Shown piece by piece: positions 35,322 through 44,998 of a stretch of 64,000 nucleotides of DNA. Positions within the stretch are counted from its first letter, which is position 1. Each line of letters starts with the position of its first letter. This DNA is from Cryptomeria japonica (Eukaryota > Streptophyta > Pinopsida > Cupressales > Cupressaceae). Under the pieces are notes generated by a model. That model made no database searches, had not been told where the DNA came from, and saw only the letters and a program-made list of their open reading frames with translations. Location of the stretch: NCBI RefSeq assembly GCF_030272615.1, contig NC_081410.1:290097957-290161956 (forward strand). Direction: 5' to 3'. A program made the position numbers and the translations under genes.

Positions 35322-36793
35322 CTTTAAAGCAAAAACAAACCTATTAGATTTAGAAAGAAACTGAAGCTACCTTTGATATAGTTCAAGAAATGGATAAAAG
35401 GAAAACTATTCTAGCAATGACATGAAATCAAAATAGTGGATAAGGGTTAGTTCATGTATGATGTTCCACCTTTTACGTATGGTGGGCCCAAATATCTGCA
35501 ATGAAATGTCATTAAGATTTTTATAAAAAATATCATTTCCTGCAAAAAAAACATGGGATCATTAGTCCAAAATGAGTGATTAGTAAGTAAATTACAATTA
35601 GAGTATATATAATAATATTTTTAAAGTACCTAGAACCTTCTGTATCTTCAAGGGAATCAATTCTTCATCGCTCACCACCAATGTGGCCTGCAACGTTCCC
35701 ATACTAGCAATACAGGAAGATCCAGGAAATGATGGTATGTTATCAGCAGTACTCGCCTCTAGCACATCCTCATTTGCATCTCCTGCCATAGTAAATGAAT
35801 CCACTATGAAATGCCTCTAAGAAAGAACACTTCAAGGGTAATAAACACATAACGAAAGAGAGAAAAAGAGGGATCTACCACCAGTGGGTGGGTCAACACG
35901 AGTTGGTGCAATAGATGATGTCTGCATGCTACGTGTTGCTGACATTGCAATCGGCAATACAGTTGGGCTTGACCTTGGACCCATGTCAGCACCTGAAGAG
36001 TAATACATTAAATATGTAAAACATTAAAAAAGCAAGTTCATAAATCCAAAGGAGTGGTTTTAATATATATAACATGGTCATCACCTGAACTACTCGCAAT
36101 ACCCTGATCATCGCCACTAGGATGATGAGGCCCTATAAATTTCTGTAAAAGCAACACATACATATTTTAGTTAATGACATAAAAGAGATAAAAATATAAA
36201 CCATTATTGAACTTTTGTTATGATTAAAGCTTTCATTACTGCTTACTTGCAAGCTTTCCATTGTCGTCAACAATAGTTGCACCCTCTTTGTTATCTCATC
36301 AGTCTGAGGACTTATGGTTGCCAAATCAACAATCTCTTGCCTAATTTTTCTAATATTCTTTTGTACAAATTGCATAGAGTTTGCGCTAAGTGTGATGTCA
36401 TCAGCGCATAACACTGTTGAGCCCCCCACATCCCTATGGAGGTGCTGAGGTACTACAGGTTCCTTTCCCTTATCCCGAACATCCGTCTGTGACAAGAATA
36501 TAATTAACACTATCAAAATTACTTCAAAACACTCAAGAAAAGATCATAATGTAACAATTTGCTTCTATCTAATTTGTACAATTACAATGAGGTTTACCTG
36601 CTCCGTAGAAGTGTTGGGACCTACACCCCTATCTGTGCTATGTGGTGGATCCATGTGGCCCTGTGACAAAGAAAAAGTATAAAAATGTTAGCGAAATGAA
36701 ACCAATAGACTTAGTAAAAAAACTTAATAATACAATGGTTTATTGGATTCATTAATTGGAAGTTGGCTTAAATGGTATATATATAGTACGTAC
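35322..36793 (-). CDS. CACTA second gene, middle exons linking SET and Transposase_24 parts
   Basis: Exons with canonical borders can be traced at about 36661-36598 (HMDPPHSTDRGVGPNTSTEQ, donor GTAAAC), 36486-36246 (KIRQEIVDLATISPQTDEI, a helical segment), 36145-36086 (HHPSGDDQGIASSS), 35991-35881 (PTVLPIAMSATRSMQTSSIA), 35810-35632 (FTMAGDANEDVLEASTAD) and around 35525-35465 (IFGPTIRKRWN). They are mostly Ser/Asp/Pro-rich, likely disordered linkers. All are on the same strand with short introns, which supports one transcript joining the SET exon to the Transposase_24 exons. Phase consistency was not checked for every junction. Confidence 0.55.
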
Positions 36794-37537
36794 CACCCCC
36801 ATGATAGTAACTTTGTTTGTATCTATATGGTTCAAATTCTAATCGATTACCAGCTCTTCCCCTGCACTTATTGATTTTATTGCACATACAAACACAAAAT
36901 TTCCCTCACGTGCCTCAAATATGCAATTGGGTTGCTTATTAGTTGACCCAGGTCGTGTACTATTTATAAAACCTACAATATTCCCCATTGCTTTTGGCCT
37001 TCCATCAAAGTATATAGCCACTAGTTTACTTTGATCATTATCTTTTTGTTGTATATAATTGGCTGATAGTGCATACCTACGCATACTTTTTTTATATCGA
37101 ACAATCTACATCCAATCATTATAATTGTAACAAGGTCCAACAAACTCCATCAATTCAGCAACTTTGTTGTAACAGACCTTTATGCTATCCATGGAAAATA
37201 GGCCCAAACCATGTAACGACGAAGGTGCTATGTGATATATCCTCTCATTAACACAAAAATTAGTGTTTATTGGAGGAATTTCCTTGGGTACACATTGTTT
37301 CAGTAGATGTTTGTACCTCAAGGGCACCTCAATGTCACCTTTGGTCTCATCATCATAAGAACATGACCCCCCTTGAGCAAGAAAAAATGCCATGTGTTTA
37401 TTGAATTTTCTTCTAATCTTTTAACCTCTAGTTGATCTCCCTCTTTGAGATATACTACATGTCTCACTTTCCTCTTCTATTCCTACATTTCCCTCACTCG
37501 AGGAAGACACATCTGACAAATACCTATTTGGTGATAC
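36794..37537 (-). pseudogene. SET-domain exon within the CACTA element
   Basis: The exon lies between a TGCATAG acceptor and a GTACGT donor. It encodes about 50 residues of acidic/Ser-rich leader, then a SET fold: SSLHGLGLFSMDSIKV (GxG start), a MEFVGPCYNY region, then NIVGFINSTRPGS followed by NKQPNCIFEAREG, and finally AIKSISAGEELVIDY, the canonical GEExxxDY end. SET domains transfer methyl groups from S-adenosylmethionine to lysines, usually of histones. The usual NHxxxPNC box is altered (INSTRPGS with an insertion before PNC), and no Cys-rich pre- or post-SET is seen. Two in-frame stops (TAA after RGRSTRG, TAG after YNDWM) mean this copy is not directly translatable. A small upstream exon at 37838-37789 (NLNPFDEDPAQSHGS) has good borders too. 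Confidence 0.75.
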
Positions 37538-37859
37538 CTATGCACCATCAAATGAGAGAGTTAGTTGGTAATGAGAGAGATATTTTTCAAATGAGGGTAA
37601 TATTGATGAAGAAGTCGGCCATAAAGTTGATGTTGAGATTAAAATTTGAGTAAGTCCAGCTGGGGCCTCAAGTGTTGATAACTGTATTAGATTTGCTGCT
37701 AATGTTGAGGTTTGCAAAACTGAGGAAGTTTGTTTTTCTTGTAATTTTAAAAAAATATATTATTTCTATAAGGTGTATTGACTTATACTTGTCGATCCAT
37801 GAGACTGTGCAGGATCCTCGTCAAAGGGGTTCAGGTTCCTGCACCAACAATTGAGCATC

Positions 37860-38300
37860 ATAAGCATTACATTTGTAATTTGATAAACAATAAATACTGC
37901 AGTATCATAAGCATCATAAGCATCACATATGTATCATCATATATGTAATTGAGCATCATAAGAATCACATATGTATCATCATAAACATGTAATCCATCAC
38001 ATACGTATCATAAATCACCATCCATCACATAGCTAATAAGTAGTCCACATTCCATAAATAAACACAAAGTTCAAAAAATGTCACATGTATCATCATAAGC
38101 ATGTAATCCATCACATATGTATTTTAAATCACCATCTATCACATAGCTAGAGGTGCATCATGAATTAATTAAGTAATGGCATTAGAATTCAAAACATATG
38201 AATTGTTTATGTAACCATATAAGTCAAATCAATTTCTATCAAGATATCAATATTAAATAGATAATATAATAATCACATCTCATACATTTCATTCATGTCA
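37860..38300. repeat. CATCATAAGCATCACATATGTAT-type degenerate tandem sequence
   Basis: Recurring CATCATAA, ATCACATATGTATCATC and CATGTAATCCATCACATA words. One block of about 60 bp is repeated with about 115-bp spacing (near 37976 and 38091). It separates the TNP2 gene from the SET/Transposase_24 unit. Confidence 0.65.
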
Positions 38301-38305
38301 TTGAT

Positions 38306-38335
38306 CTTCTTCTTCATCCAACTCATCATCATGAC

Positions 38336-38371
<36 letters not shown>

Positions 38372-38558
38372 TGTCTTCGTCGTCGTCATCGTCATCGCCG
38401 TCATTGTCATCATCGTCATTGTGTTCATCATCGTCATCATCATCACAATCACCGACACCATCACCATCACCATCACCATCATCATCAGCAAGAACACCAT
38501 CATCATCATTAGCTTCTTCTTCGTGTACATTTTTGTCAAGAACATCATCGAGTAACTG
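38306..38558 (-). CDS. Asp-rich acidic tail of the TNP2 protein (ATC/GAT microsatellite)
   Basis: In the frame continuing from the DUF4216 exon, after one TGA, the minus strand encodes QLLDDVLDKNVHEEEAN and then mostly Asp with some Gly/Glu, down to a Glu-rich end. The plus strand is a (CATCAT)n, (CGT)n and (CATCAC)n microsatellite. Other frames give poly-Met or poly-Ser and are artefacts. Acidic tails occur on chromatin-binding proteins, but slippage expansion is also likely. Confidence 0.6.
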
Positions 38559-39086
38559 TCAATCGTGATCATCTATAACATCTTCTACTTCTTTGGTATC
38601 TTCTTCTTCCATCACATTATACATTATCGGCCTTCCTCTTGGATCATGTCTAACAACAAATGACCAACCCAGTTTATGTGGAACCTCCGAGTAAAATACC
38701 TGCTCACATTGACTTGGAAGAACATAGGGCTCATCCCCAACTCGTTCAAATGACCTTGTATTAACCATTGTAAATCCATTATCATGTTCGATAACAGTTC
38801 TATCAGGATCATTTATATTCAGTTGTAGCCTATACCATTTGACGACGAACAAAACTAATTTGAAGGAATTAAAGTCACACTCAAGTATATCATCCAAAAT
38901 GCCATAGTATCTATTTTGACACACTTGAGGCTGTATGTCATTTCTAGATGAAATATTGGTCACCTCAAAGACTGTAGTTATCCTAGAATCACAAGTTTTC
39001 TTTGTGTCATCCAACAGTTTGATGTGAAATTTATGACCATTGCAGCACATAGCCTTGTGGTGTTTGACCTGCAATATGTCTAACAT
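38559..39086 (-). CDS. CACTA TNP2 gene, DUF4216 region
   Basis: The 175-residue open exon matches the DUF4216 pattern found C-terminal to TNP2 transposases: NRYYGILDDILECDFNSFKL, VLFVVKWYRL, GFTMVNTRSF, then DEPYVLPSQCEQVFY. The upstream neighbour encodes the DUF4218 region, as in other plant CACTA genes. The function of the domain is not established. The frame is intact across the exon; a TGA follows ...DDHD and separates it from the acidic tail. Confidence 0.8.
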   Translation of the reverse strand: MLDILQVKHHKAMCCNGHKFHIKLLDDTKKTCDSRITTVFEVTNISSRNDIQPQVCQNRYYGILDDILECDFNSFKLVLFVVKWYRLQLNINDPDRTVIEHDNGFTMVNTRSFERVGDEPYVLPSQCEQVFYSEVPHKLGWSFVVRHDPRGRPIMYNVMEEEDTKEVEDVIDDHD

Positions 39087-39101
39087 ATTAAAATTATTGC
39101 A

Positions 39102-39340
39102 TCATGAGTTGATAAACATACGGGTGATTAATAAAATTATACATACCTGTTGATCTCTTAAACCATATGCTAAATTAATTTCCCTTTGTGTAACATTGGA
39201 ATCTCCATTACGATGAGCTTCTTTAACCAATGAAGTGACACCATCCCATGTTAATGTGCAACCAGAATGTTGACATCGTTCAATCCACACCGTCATCCAA
39301 TCAAGATTGTTTGCAATATACAAATGTAGCACATCCCACT
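39102..39340 (-). CDS. CACTA TNP2 gene, small exon before DUF4216
   Basis: It encodes a segment with WMTVWIERCQHSGCTLTWDG and GDSNVTQREINLAYGLRDQQV, followed by a GTATGTATAA donor near 39148. It sits between the DUF4218 exon and the DUF4216 exon and is likely part of the same protein, although I do not recognise this piece on its own. Confidence 0.45.
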
Positions 39341-39432
39341 CCCAACCGACTATACAAATAATTAATAGACCACTTATAGCTGATTTATTTAGAAGATGAA
39401 GAATTAATTTACTACAATAACATCTTATAATT

Positions 39433-39835
39433 ACCTCTCACTTTCTTCAATCTACCTTTCCCCATCAAGTGCTCCCCTTCGAATTTGTTAATGGGGTTGG
39501 GATCCCAAATGCGATCTACGTGGATTTTTGCTGCAAAGTTAGGAAGATATTCGGTAATGTACACCATAGTTTGGTATACCATAGAACCCTTAGGATGTGC
39601 TCTTTGTCTAACCAAAGCCTTCAAAAATTTCAAGTGCCTCTCAACCATCCACATTGACCTAGTGTGTACAGGTCCACACAATTTGATCTCCTCAACTTGG
39701 TGTATGAGGTAGTGTTCTTGTGCATTGAAAAAAGTTGAAGGTAGACACTTTTGCATTTCACACATTAGATGAGGGATTTTTCTCTTCCAATATTTTATAT
39801 CTTCCTTGTGGATTTCTTTAGATGACAACCACCTA
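39433..39835 (-). CDS. CACTA TNP2 gene, DUF4218 region
   Basis: It encodes MCEMQKCLPSTFFNAQEHYL, then IHQVEEIKLCGPVHTRSMWM, VERHLKFLKALVRQRAHPKG and TEYLP. This is the LPxxFFxxxxHLxxHLxxExxxCGPVxxRWMxxxERxLxxLK signature of DUF4218, which follows the TNP2 core in plant CACTA transposases. The beginning lies after an intron near 39840 and the end near a GTAATT at 39433. Upstream, at 40200-40140, KSEFGLGMKTHDWHTFIM is the usual link from the transposase core. Confidence 0.82.
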
Positions 39836-40139
39836 ATTAAAGAGATTGAAGACACAAAAATATATAAATGAGACTTTACAAAATAATATACAATATATTG
39901 CATAACAAGTAAAACAAATGGCCAAATATAATATCTATACAACAAATTGAACAAACATCACTACTTACCTCATGTATTTTCCAAGATCATATATGACTTG
40001 CTTGATATTATTGTCGAAGTGGTCTGGGAGAGATAGAGGTAGAATTTACTGTAACAATTATAAAATGATCTTTTCATTGTTTTCTAACATAATACAATGA
40101 AAAGTACATGCACAGTATACAAATATATAGTAAATACAC

Positions 40140-42251
40140 AAGAACACAAATTACCATAATGAAGGTATGCCAATCATGCGTTTTCATCCCTAGCCCAAAT
40201 TCACTCTTCTTTGATATGAGATTATTTATGTTCGTAGCAAATCCTATGGGAAATTGAATTTTTCGTATGACTTCTTTTATAGAATTGCTTTGCTACTCCG
40301 TTAATAACCAAGGAAGGGCACTTATATTAATCTGATCTCCATTGCTATTTGATTGAATGAAATTTTTCATTGCATGATTGGATTCCACAATGTTACTACA
40401 AATTTTGACAATTTTTTCTTTGTCATGCCTTCCATCCAATATTTTCCATAATGTCTTTGTTATATTCTTTCCAATATGCATTGTATCAAACAAATGCACA
40501 ATTTGTAGCTTCTTGTAGTAAGGCAACCTACTGAATTGTCTAGGATAACTTTTTAGTCCCTTTGGAAGGTGGCCATCCATGCCTTGATGACCTTCACTAT
40601 CATCAATTACATCATCAGTAAACAAAACACGATAGAAAAATTCAAATTCCAAACATAAACCATTAGATGGAATGACATTACCTTGATGATTAATTCTATT
40701 AGATTCCAACTTCCATAAGTGAGAAGTCATTCTTTGTGGCTTTGATGTAGTCTCTTCTTTCCCATTGAAAAGATGTTTTTCAGTATTCCGGTACTTATGA
40801 TTTTTGTGAAGGAAGTGCCTATACTCATCAAACACCTGCTTTCCTAAACTTTTTGAATGACGGGATATCATCTTTGTACCACAAAATGGACATGCAAATT
40901 TTCCCTTTGTTTGAAGACCTACAAGATAATGTATAATTCTATTAAATCTATTAATTTTTATAATTATAATTATCATGCGCAACTTGAACACTATAACGTA
41001 CCACAAAAATGTGTTAGCCCTGGGGCATCATGTATTGTCCATACAAGAATTGCATGGAATTGAAATTGTCTTTGTCCTATTGGTCTAGAGATGTCATACA
41101 TGGTCACACCATTCCATAACTCCAGCAACTCATCGATAAGAGGCTCAATATATACATTCATATCTTTAACTTGGTACTTGCCTAGTGGAATGAACAAAAA
41201 CATTACATAATTATTATGACCATTTTACTGCAATATTTATAATTAAATGTAGATGACTATTAAATAATAAAATACTCGGAACAATCATTGCCAACATTAT
41301 GTGCTCCCTCTTTATTGACATCCATGGAGGAATATTATTGTTGATAACAAAAATAGGCCACACCGAGTAAACAGATCTCAACTCTCCAAATGGATTGACA
41401 CCGTCTGTTGCCAATGAAAGCCTGAGATTATGAGGTTCTTCTTTAAAGTGTGGCCACTTTTCCTCTATGTCCATAAATGTTGAACCATCCACAGGCATTT
41501 GAATAATGTCATCTCAACTTCTATTGCGTGCATGGTAATCCATAAATTCTGCCAAGCTAGTGCACCTGAATAATCGTTGCATATGTGGAATAATGGGAAT
41601 ATAACAAAGAACCTTGCGAGGCACCTTTTTTGTTATTTGATTTGTTCAATATCTATTGATATGACATTTAGGGCATTCTGTTCCAAATTCATGTTGTTTA
41701 TGATATATAATATGATCATTGGGACAAGCATCTATTATTTGATACTCCATTCCAATATCTTTCATAATGGCAGATAATTCTCGGTATGAGTGAGCTAGAA
41801 TATTTGATGGTGGTAAGAAAAACTCACCTATCAATCTACAGCAAAAAAAAAGTTTGAGGTGTTAATATAAAGAATATTAATGGTACATGATTCACCATTT
41901 ATTAACTATAATGACATGTATGACACACCTTCAAGTTCACCAACAACAATACAATAGAGAGAAGAGTTGTTTGGGAGCCTTTGTAAAGGGGCTCATATGC
42001 CTTCTCAAGAAGAGGTAAATCATGAACATCAAGGTCATCCTGATCATCATGATTAGCTGTGCTAGTACTAAATGTGTCATGGAACAATGTATTTGTACCA
42101 TCATCTTCAATTATGTTTTCTGGTGCATGATCATCATCTTCCATGGGATCATTATCTTTAGCTTTGATATTCACACCTCCATGTTCCTCCACTTCGAAAA
42201 CCATATTCTTAGGGTTTTGTTGATCCATACCATGTGCTCTAGGGTGCTCCA
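40140..42251 (-). pseudogene. tnp2: CACTA TNP2 transposase core (Transposase_21)
   Basis: The N-terminal exon begins after ATATAG at 42251 (EHPRAHGMDQQ) and holds LPLLEKAYEPLYKG. The next exon (41834 onward) has MEYQIIDACPNDHIIYHK, ECPKCHINRY, KVPRKVLCYIPIIPHMQRLF and SLATDGVNPFGELRSVYSVW, then NNNIPPWMSIKRE. The exon from 41203 has NVYIEPLIDELLELWNGV and HAILVWTIHDAPG. After an intron at about 40930 comes KGKFACPFCGTKM, HFLHKNHKYR and VHLFDTMHIGKNITKTLW. These blocks in this order define plant CACTA TNP2, which cuts the element ends. Two in-frame TGAs (after HINRY and after ARNRS) sit where CGA could have mutated, so the copy is probably inactive but young enough to read easily. Confidence 0.85.
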
Positions 42252-42725
42252 CCTATATAAAATTGATATACATAAATAAACCGTGATCATGATCTCATTA
42301 TCAAGTGATTTCTTATGTATATAAATTGTTAAAATGCTATTTATGAAATGATGGTCTTGAATCCACACACAACTAGGGAGGATCCATATGATTATGTATG
42401 ACTTCCCCCTTGTTTGTTTAATGGGATTAGCCAACTCCAAGATATAGCCATCAATAATCACTAAGAATGTACAAGTGGATCTTAGCTACCCATACAACAA
42501 ACACTTACCCCTATCCTCAAATTTTCCCAATGTTTGATTCCTTATATACACTCATCCAAGGTTATCTATGTCGATCTTGGTGAGGAATCACATCACAACA
42601 AAGAAGGCAACATTTAAAAATAGCAAGTGTTTCACTAAACTACCAAAGATCATAAATATTGAAAGAAAGAAAAAATAGTAACAATAATAAGTCAAATAAA
42701 TGTGTTCAATTCCAATAACAATAAT
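42252..42725. other. CACTA upstream region / intron, no exon identified
   Basis: The TNP2 frame needs an upstream exon because 42251 looks like a splice acceptor (TTTTATATAG|GTGGAG). The minus-strand ORF at 42171-42461 does not resemble the usual transposase-associated N-terminus. No exon could be assigned. Confidence 0.35.
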
Positions 42726-42960
42726 AATAGTCCCTCATGTGTGCATTTGTGGCATGAACACAAAAACTCCCACACGGCATGGCCATGTACCTAATGGAGA
42801 AGACATGCCTAGGCTACATGCCCAAAAAACATGACTATAATAATAGTCCCTCATGCATGCATTTGTGGCCTGCACACTACAAATCCTAACATATCATGGC
42901 AATACACCTCATAGAGAAGACACACCTAGGGCCACATTGCACATAGCAACGTGCCTTACA
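42726..42960. repeat. Imperfect tandem duplication, about 116 bp
   Basis: AATAGTCCCTCATG(T/C)(G/A)TGCA starts at 42726 and again at 42842. The two units share the GTGGC, CATGGC and GAGAAGACA blocks, and a third partial unit follows to about 43020. Confidence 0.7.
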
Positions 42961-44723
42961 AAAAAGACATGCATAGGGCACATGCCACATAGCAATGTGT
43001 CTTATGGAAAAATGTGCATGCATGTCACACACCAAAGCTATATGTATACATCATGAGGCACATTCATATGTTATCAAACACAACCTATTGTATCTAACAT
43101 GAGTTCCTCTCTACATGTGTGCAAATCTTCCAACACTGATCACCACTAAGAAGGAATAATATAAAATGCATCTTCAAATACTTGTGTGTGTGTGGAATTG
43201 TGTCTTTGAACCCAAATCGCTACCATCAACAACATTTAACCATCACCTATACTATATCAAAACATAAGTATGGTGTGACATCATATCTATTTGCATAATG
43301 TCAAAACACATGCAAAGATGGAAATCATCATAGCATGACAAAAATCAATCTCCACATGTTGGAACAAAGATATAAATAAGATAATAGGGTAAGAGGAAAC
43401 CTGTACCAAGAACCACATACCAACTATCGGCAATGCCATCAAGATAAATGTAGGATAGGATACCACTATGAGCCATCCAATGGTCCATTCTATGAGGAGA
43501 ACTAGGGGATACTATCTTTGAAAGGTGTGGTCAATAGAGATAATCCCTACTAATTCCACAATATGTCACCATAGCTTCTTGAGTTTTCCATTCTTCTACT
43601 TAACACCACATTTATTGAGTTCCTCAACAGCGAGGTTGGTTCTCAATAGGATGCACAAACATGTAAACACACAAGCATGGTTTCATCATACTTGTACAAC
43701 AATACAAATTCATTTTTCTAGTTAATTACTTAGTGTAAAAATAACTCCATTACATAACATAGGGTAATAATCACCATAAGTTTTCAAATAATCTGCCCAA
43801 ACATCAATTGGAGTTACCCTTTCTAAGGTACAAACATAATTTATTTATAACTTCAAAATTAAAATAATCAAAATACATCCAAATAAGTTCAATAGTGCAT
43901 GCAAATAGACAACATGATCCATAATTAAACCCATAAATTACCCTAATTGGATATGCTAATAAAATGGTGTCTCAAATAATAGAGATTATGTTGGACCTAT
44001 AATAGAGATCTAGACTTTGTTTCATCATACACAAGCATGGTTTCATCATACTTGTATCCAAATACACCATCCATAGATAGGTACTCAATACCACAATCTC
44101 ATGGGTACCCTTTTAGCTGAATTTACCCTATATTTAGGTGAATCTACCCTTGTATCATTCCTTGATCTAGTATTTTTGTCATCATCCTAACTCCTCTTTT
44201 TGTTAAGTCTTATCCCTTCATCTTTAGGAAAATCCACCTATCCTTATGTGAATCTACTTTCTCTTAGGTGAATCTATTTCACATAAATCATTTATCTTAT
44301 CCATCTTTCTTATGCAAATGGTGAATTTTTCCTATCCTTAGATGACTACACTCCCATTTAGGTGAATCTATCTAGTTTTAGTCTCCTTCCATTATTTTTT
44401 CCAAATTTGTATCCTCTAGTTTACATGATTCTACTTGTTCTTAGGAAAATCAACCCTATCATTCTAAGGAAAATTCACCTTGTCATCATCCTTAATCATC
44501 TACCTTTCAAGTGTATAGTCCATCCATCCTTGGGAGAATCTAACATATTATTGGGAAAATCCACTCCCTCTTAGGTGAATCCACCTTTTCCACCTTCTCA
44601 TTAATCTATTATTTGTTCTAAGAAGGACACAAAAGTGGATAGAAAACAATAGAGGAGATAGTACTCAAACAAGTACTAAGGAATTGCATTAGTGACATGT
44701 CACAAATGTGAGTTATACACTAG
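42961..44723. other. Gene-free stretch with short repeated motif (44130-44585)
   Basis: No ORF with a domain is present. From 44130 to 44585 the motif TTAGGTGAATCTA and variants (TTAGGAAAATCCACC, TATGTGAATCTAC) occur about eight to ten times, in the way subterminal repeats of CACTA elements are arranged. Confidence 0.5.
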
Positions 44724-44998
44724 GAAATTTGGCAAGTATTTAGGATTGCTCCTATAGTCTTAATTTTCTCCAAGGAAAATATTGGTGAGAAGATGAAATT
44801 TGTAGTTAATCATTTGGAGGTCCCTGCAAATTTTGTAGTTGTTGCATCCTAAGTTGTTGCAAAACAGTTTAGAACGGTCTATGAGGCCTAGGTTTTTGGT
44901 TTGGTAGAAAATTGAGTCCACCACTGGCCACGGTCTTTCTATTCTCAAGGTATTGATGATGACAAAGGGAAGGTTTATCAAGATTATAGAAGGGCATC
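44724..44998 (+). pseudogene. mTERF-family gene fragment
   Basis: The frame reads EIWQVFRIAPIVLIFSKENI, then GEKMKFVVNHLEVPANFVVV, then a TAA. After a one-base shift it continues LLQNSLERSMRPRFLVW, then GHGLSILKVLMMTKGRFIKI and EGHPD. Alternating P, LL, SLExRxxPRxxV and L-x-VL blocks are the repeat pattern of mTERF proteins, nucleic-acid-binding organelle gene-expression factors that are numerous in plants. Only about two of the usual several repeats are present, there is no start or transit peptide, and a stop plus frameshift are visible. It is probably a fragment carried or left among transposons. Confidence 0.6.

Larger units (their letters stand above)
33833..42251 (-). mobile_element. 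CACTA (En/Spm) DNA transposon, coding core
   Basis: On the minus strand, in order: TNP2-type transposase (42251 to about 40293), DUF4218 region, DUF4216 region, an Asp-rich tail, a spacer, then a second multi-exon unit with a SET domain and a Transposase_24 domain, ending at 33833. Introns have GT-AG borders throughout. The two classes of transposon proteins are the expected pair for CACTA elements; the SET domain is not. Terminal inverted repeats were not located with confidence, so the true element is longer than given. Confidence 0.82.

Noticed and set aside
38273-38572. Poly-Met, poly-Ser and Ile/Val-rich ORFs across 38273-38572
   Set aside because: They are alternative frames of one GAT/ATC microsatellite; only the Asp frame continues an adjacent domain.
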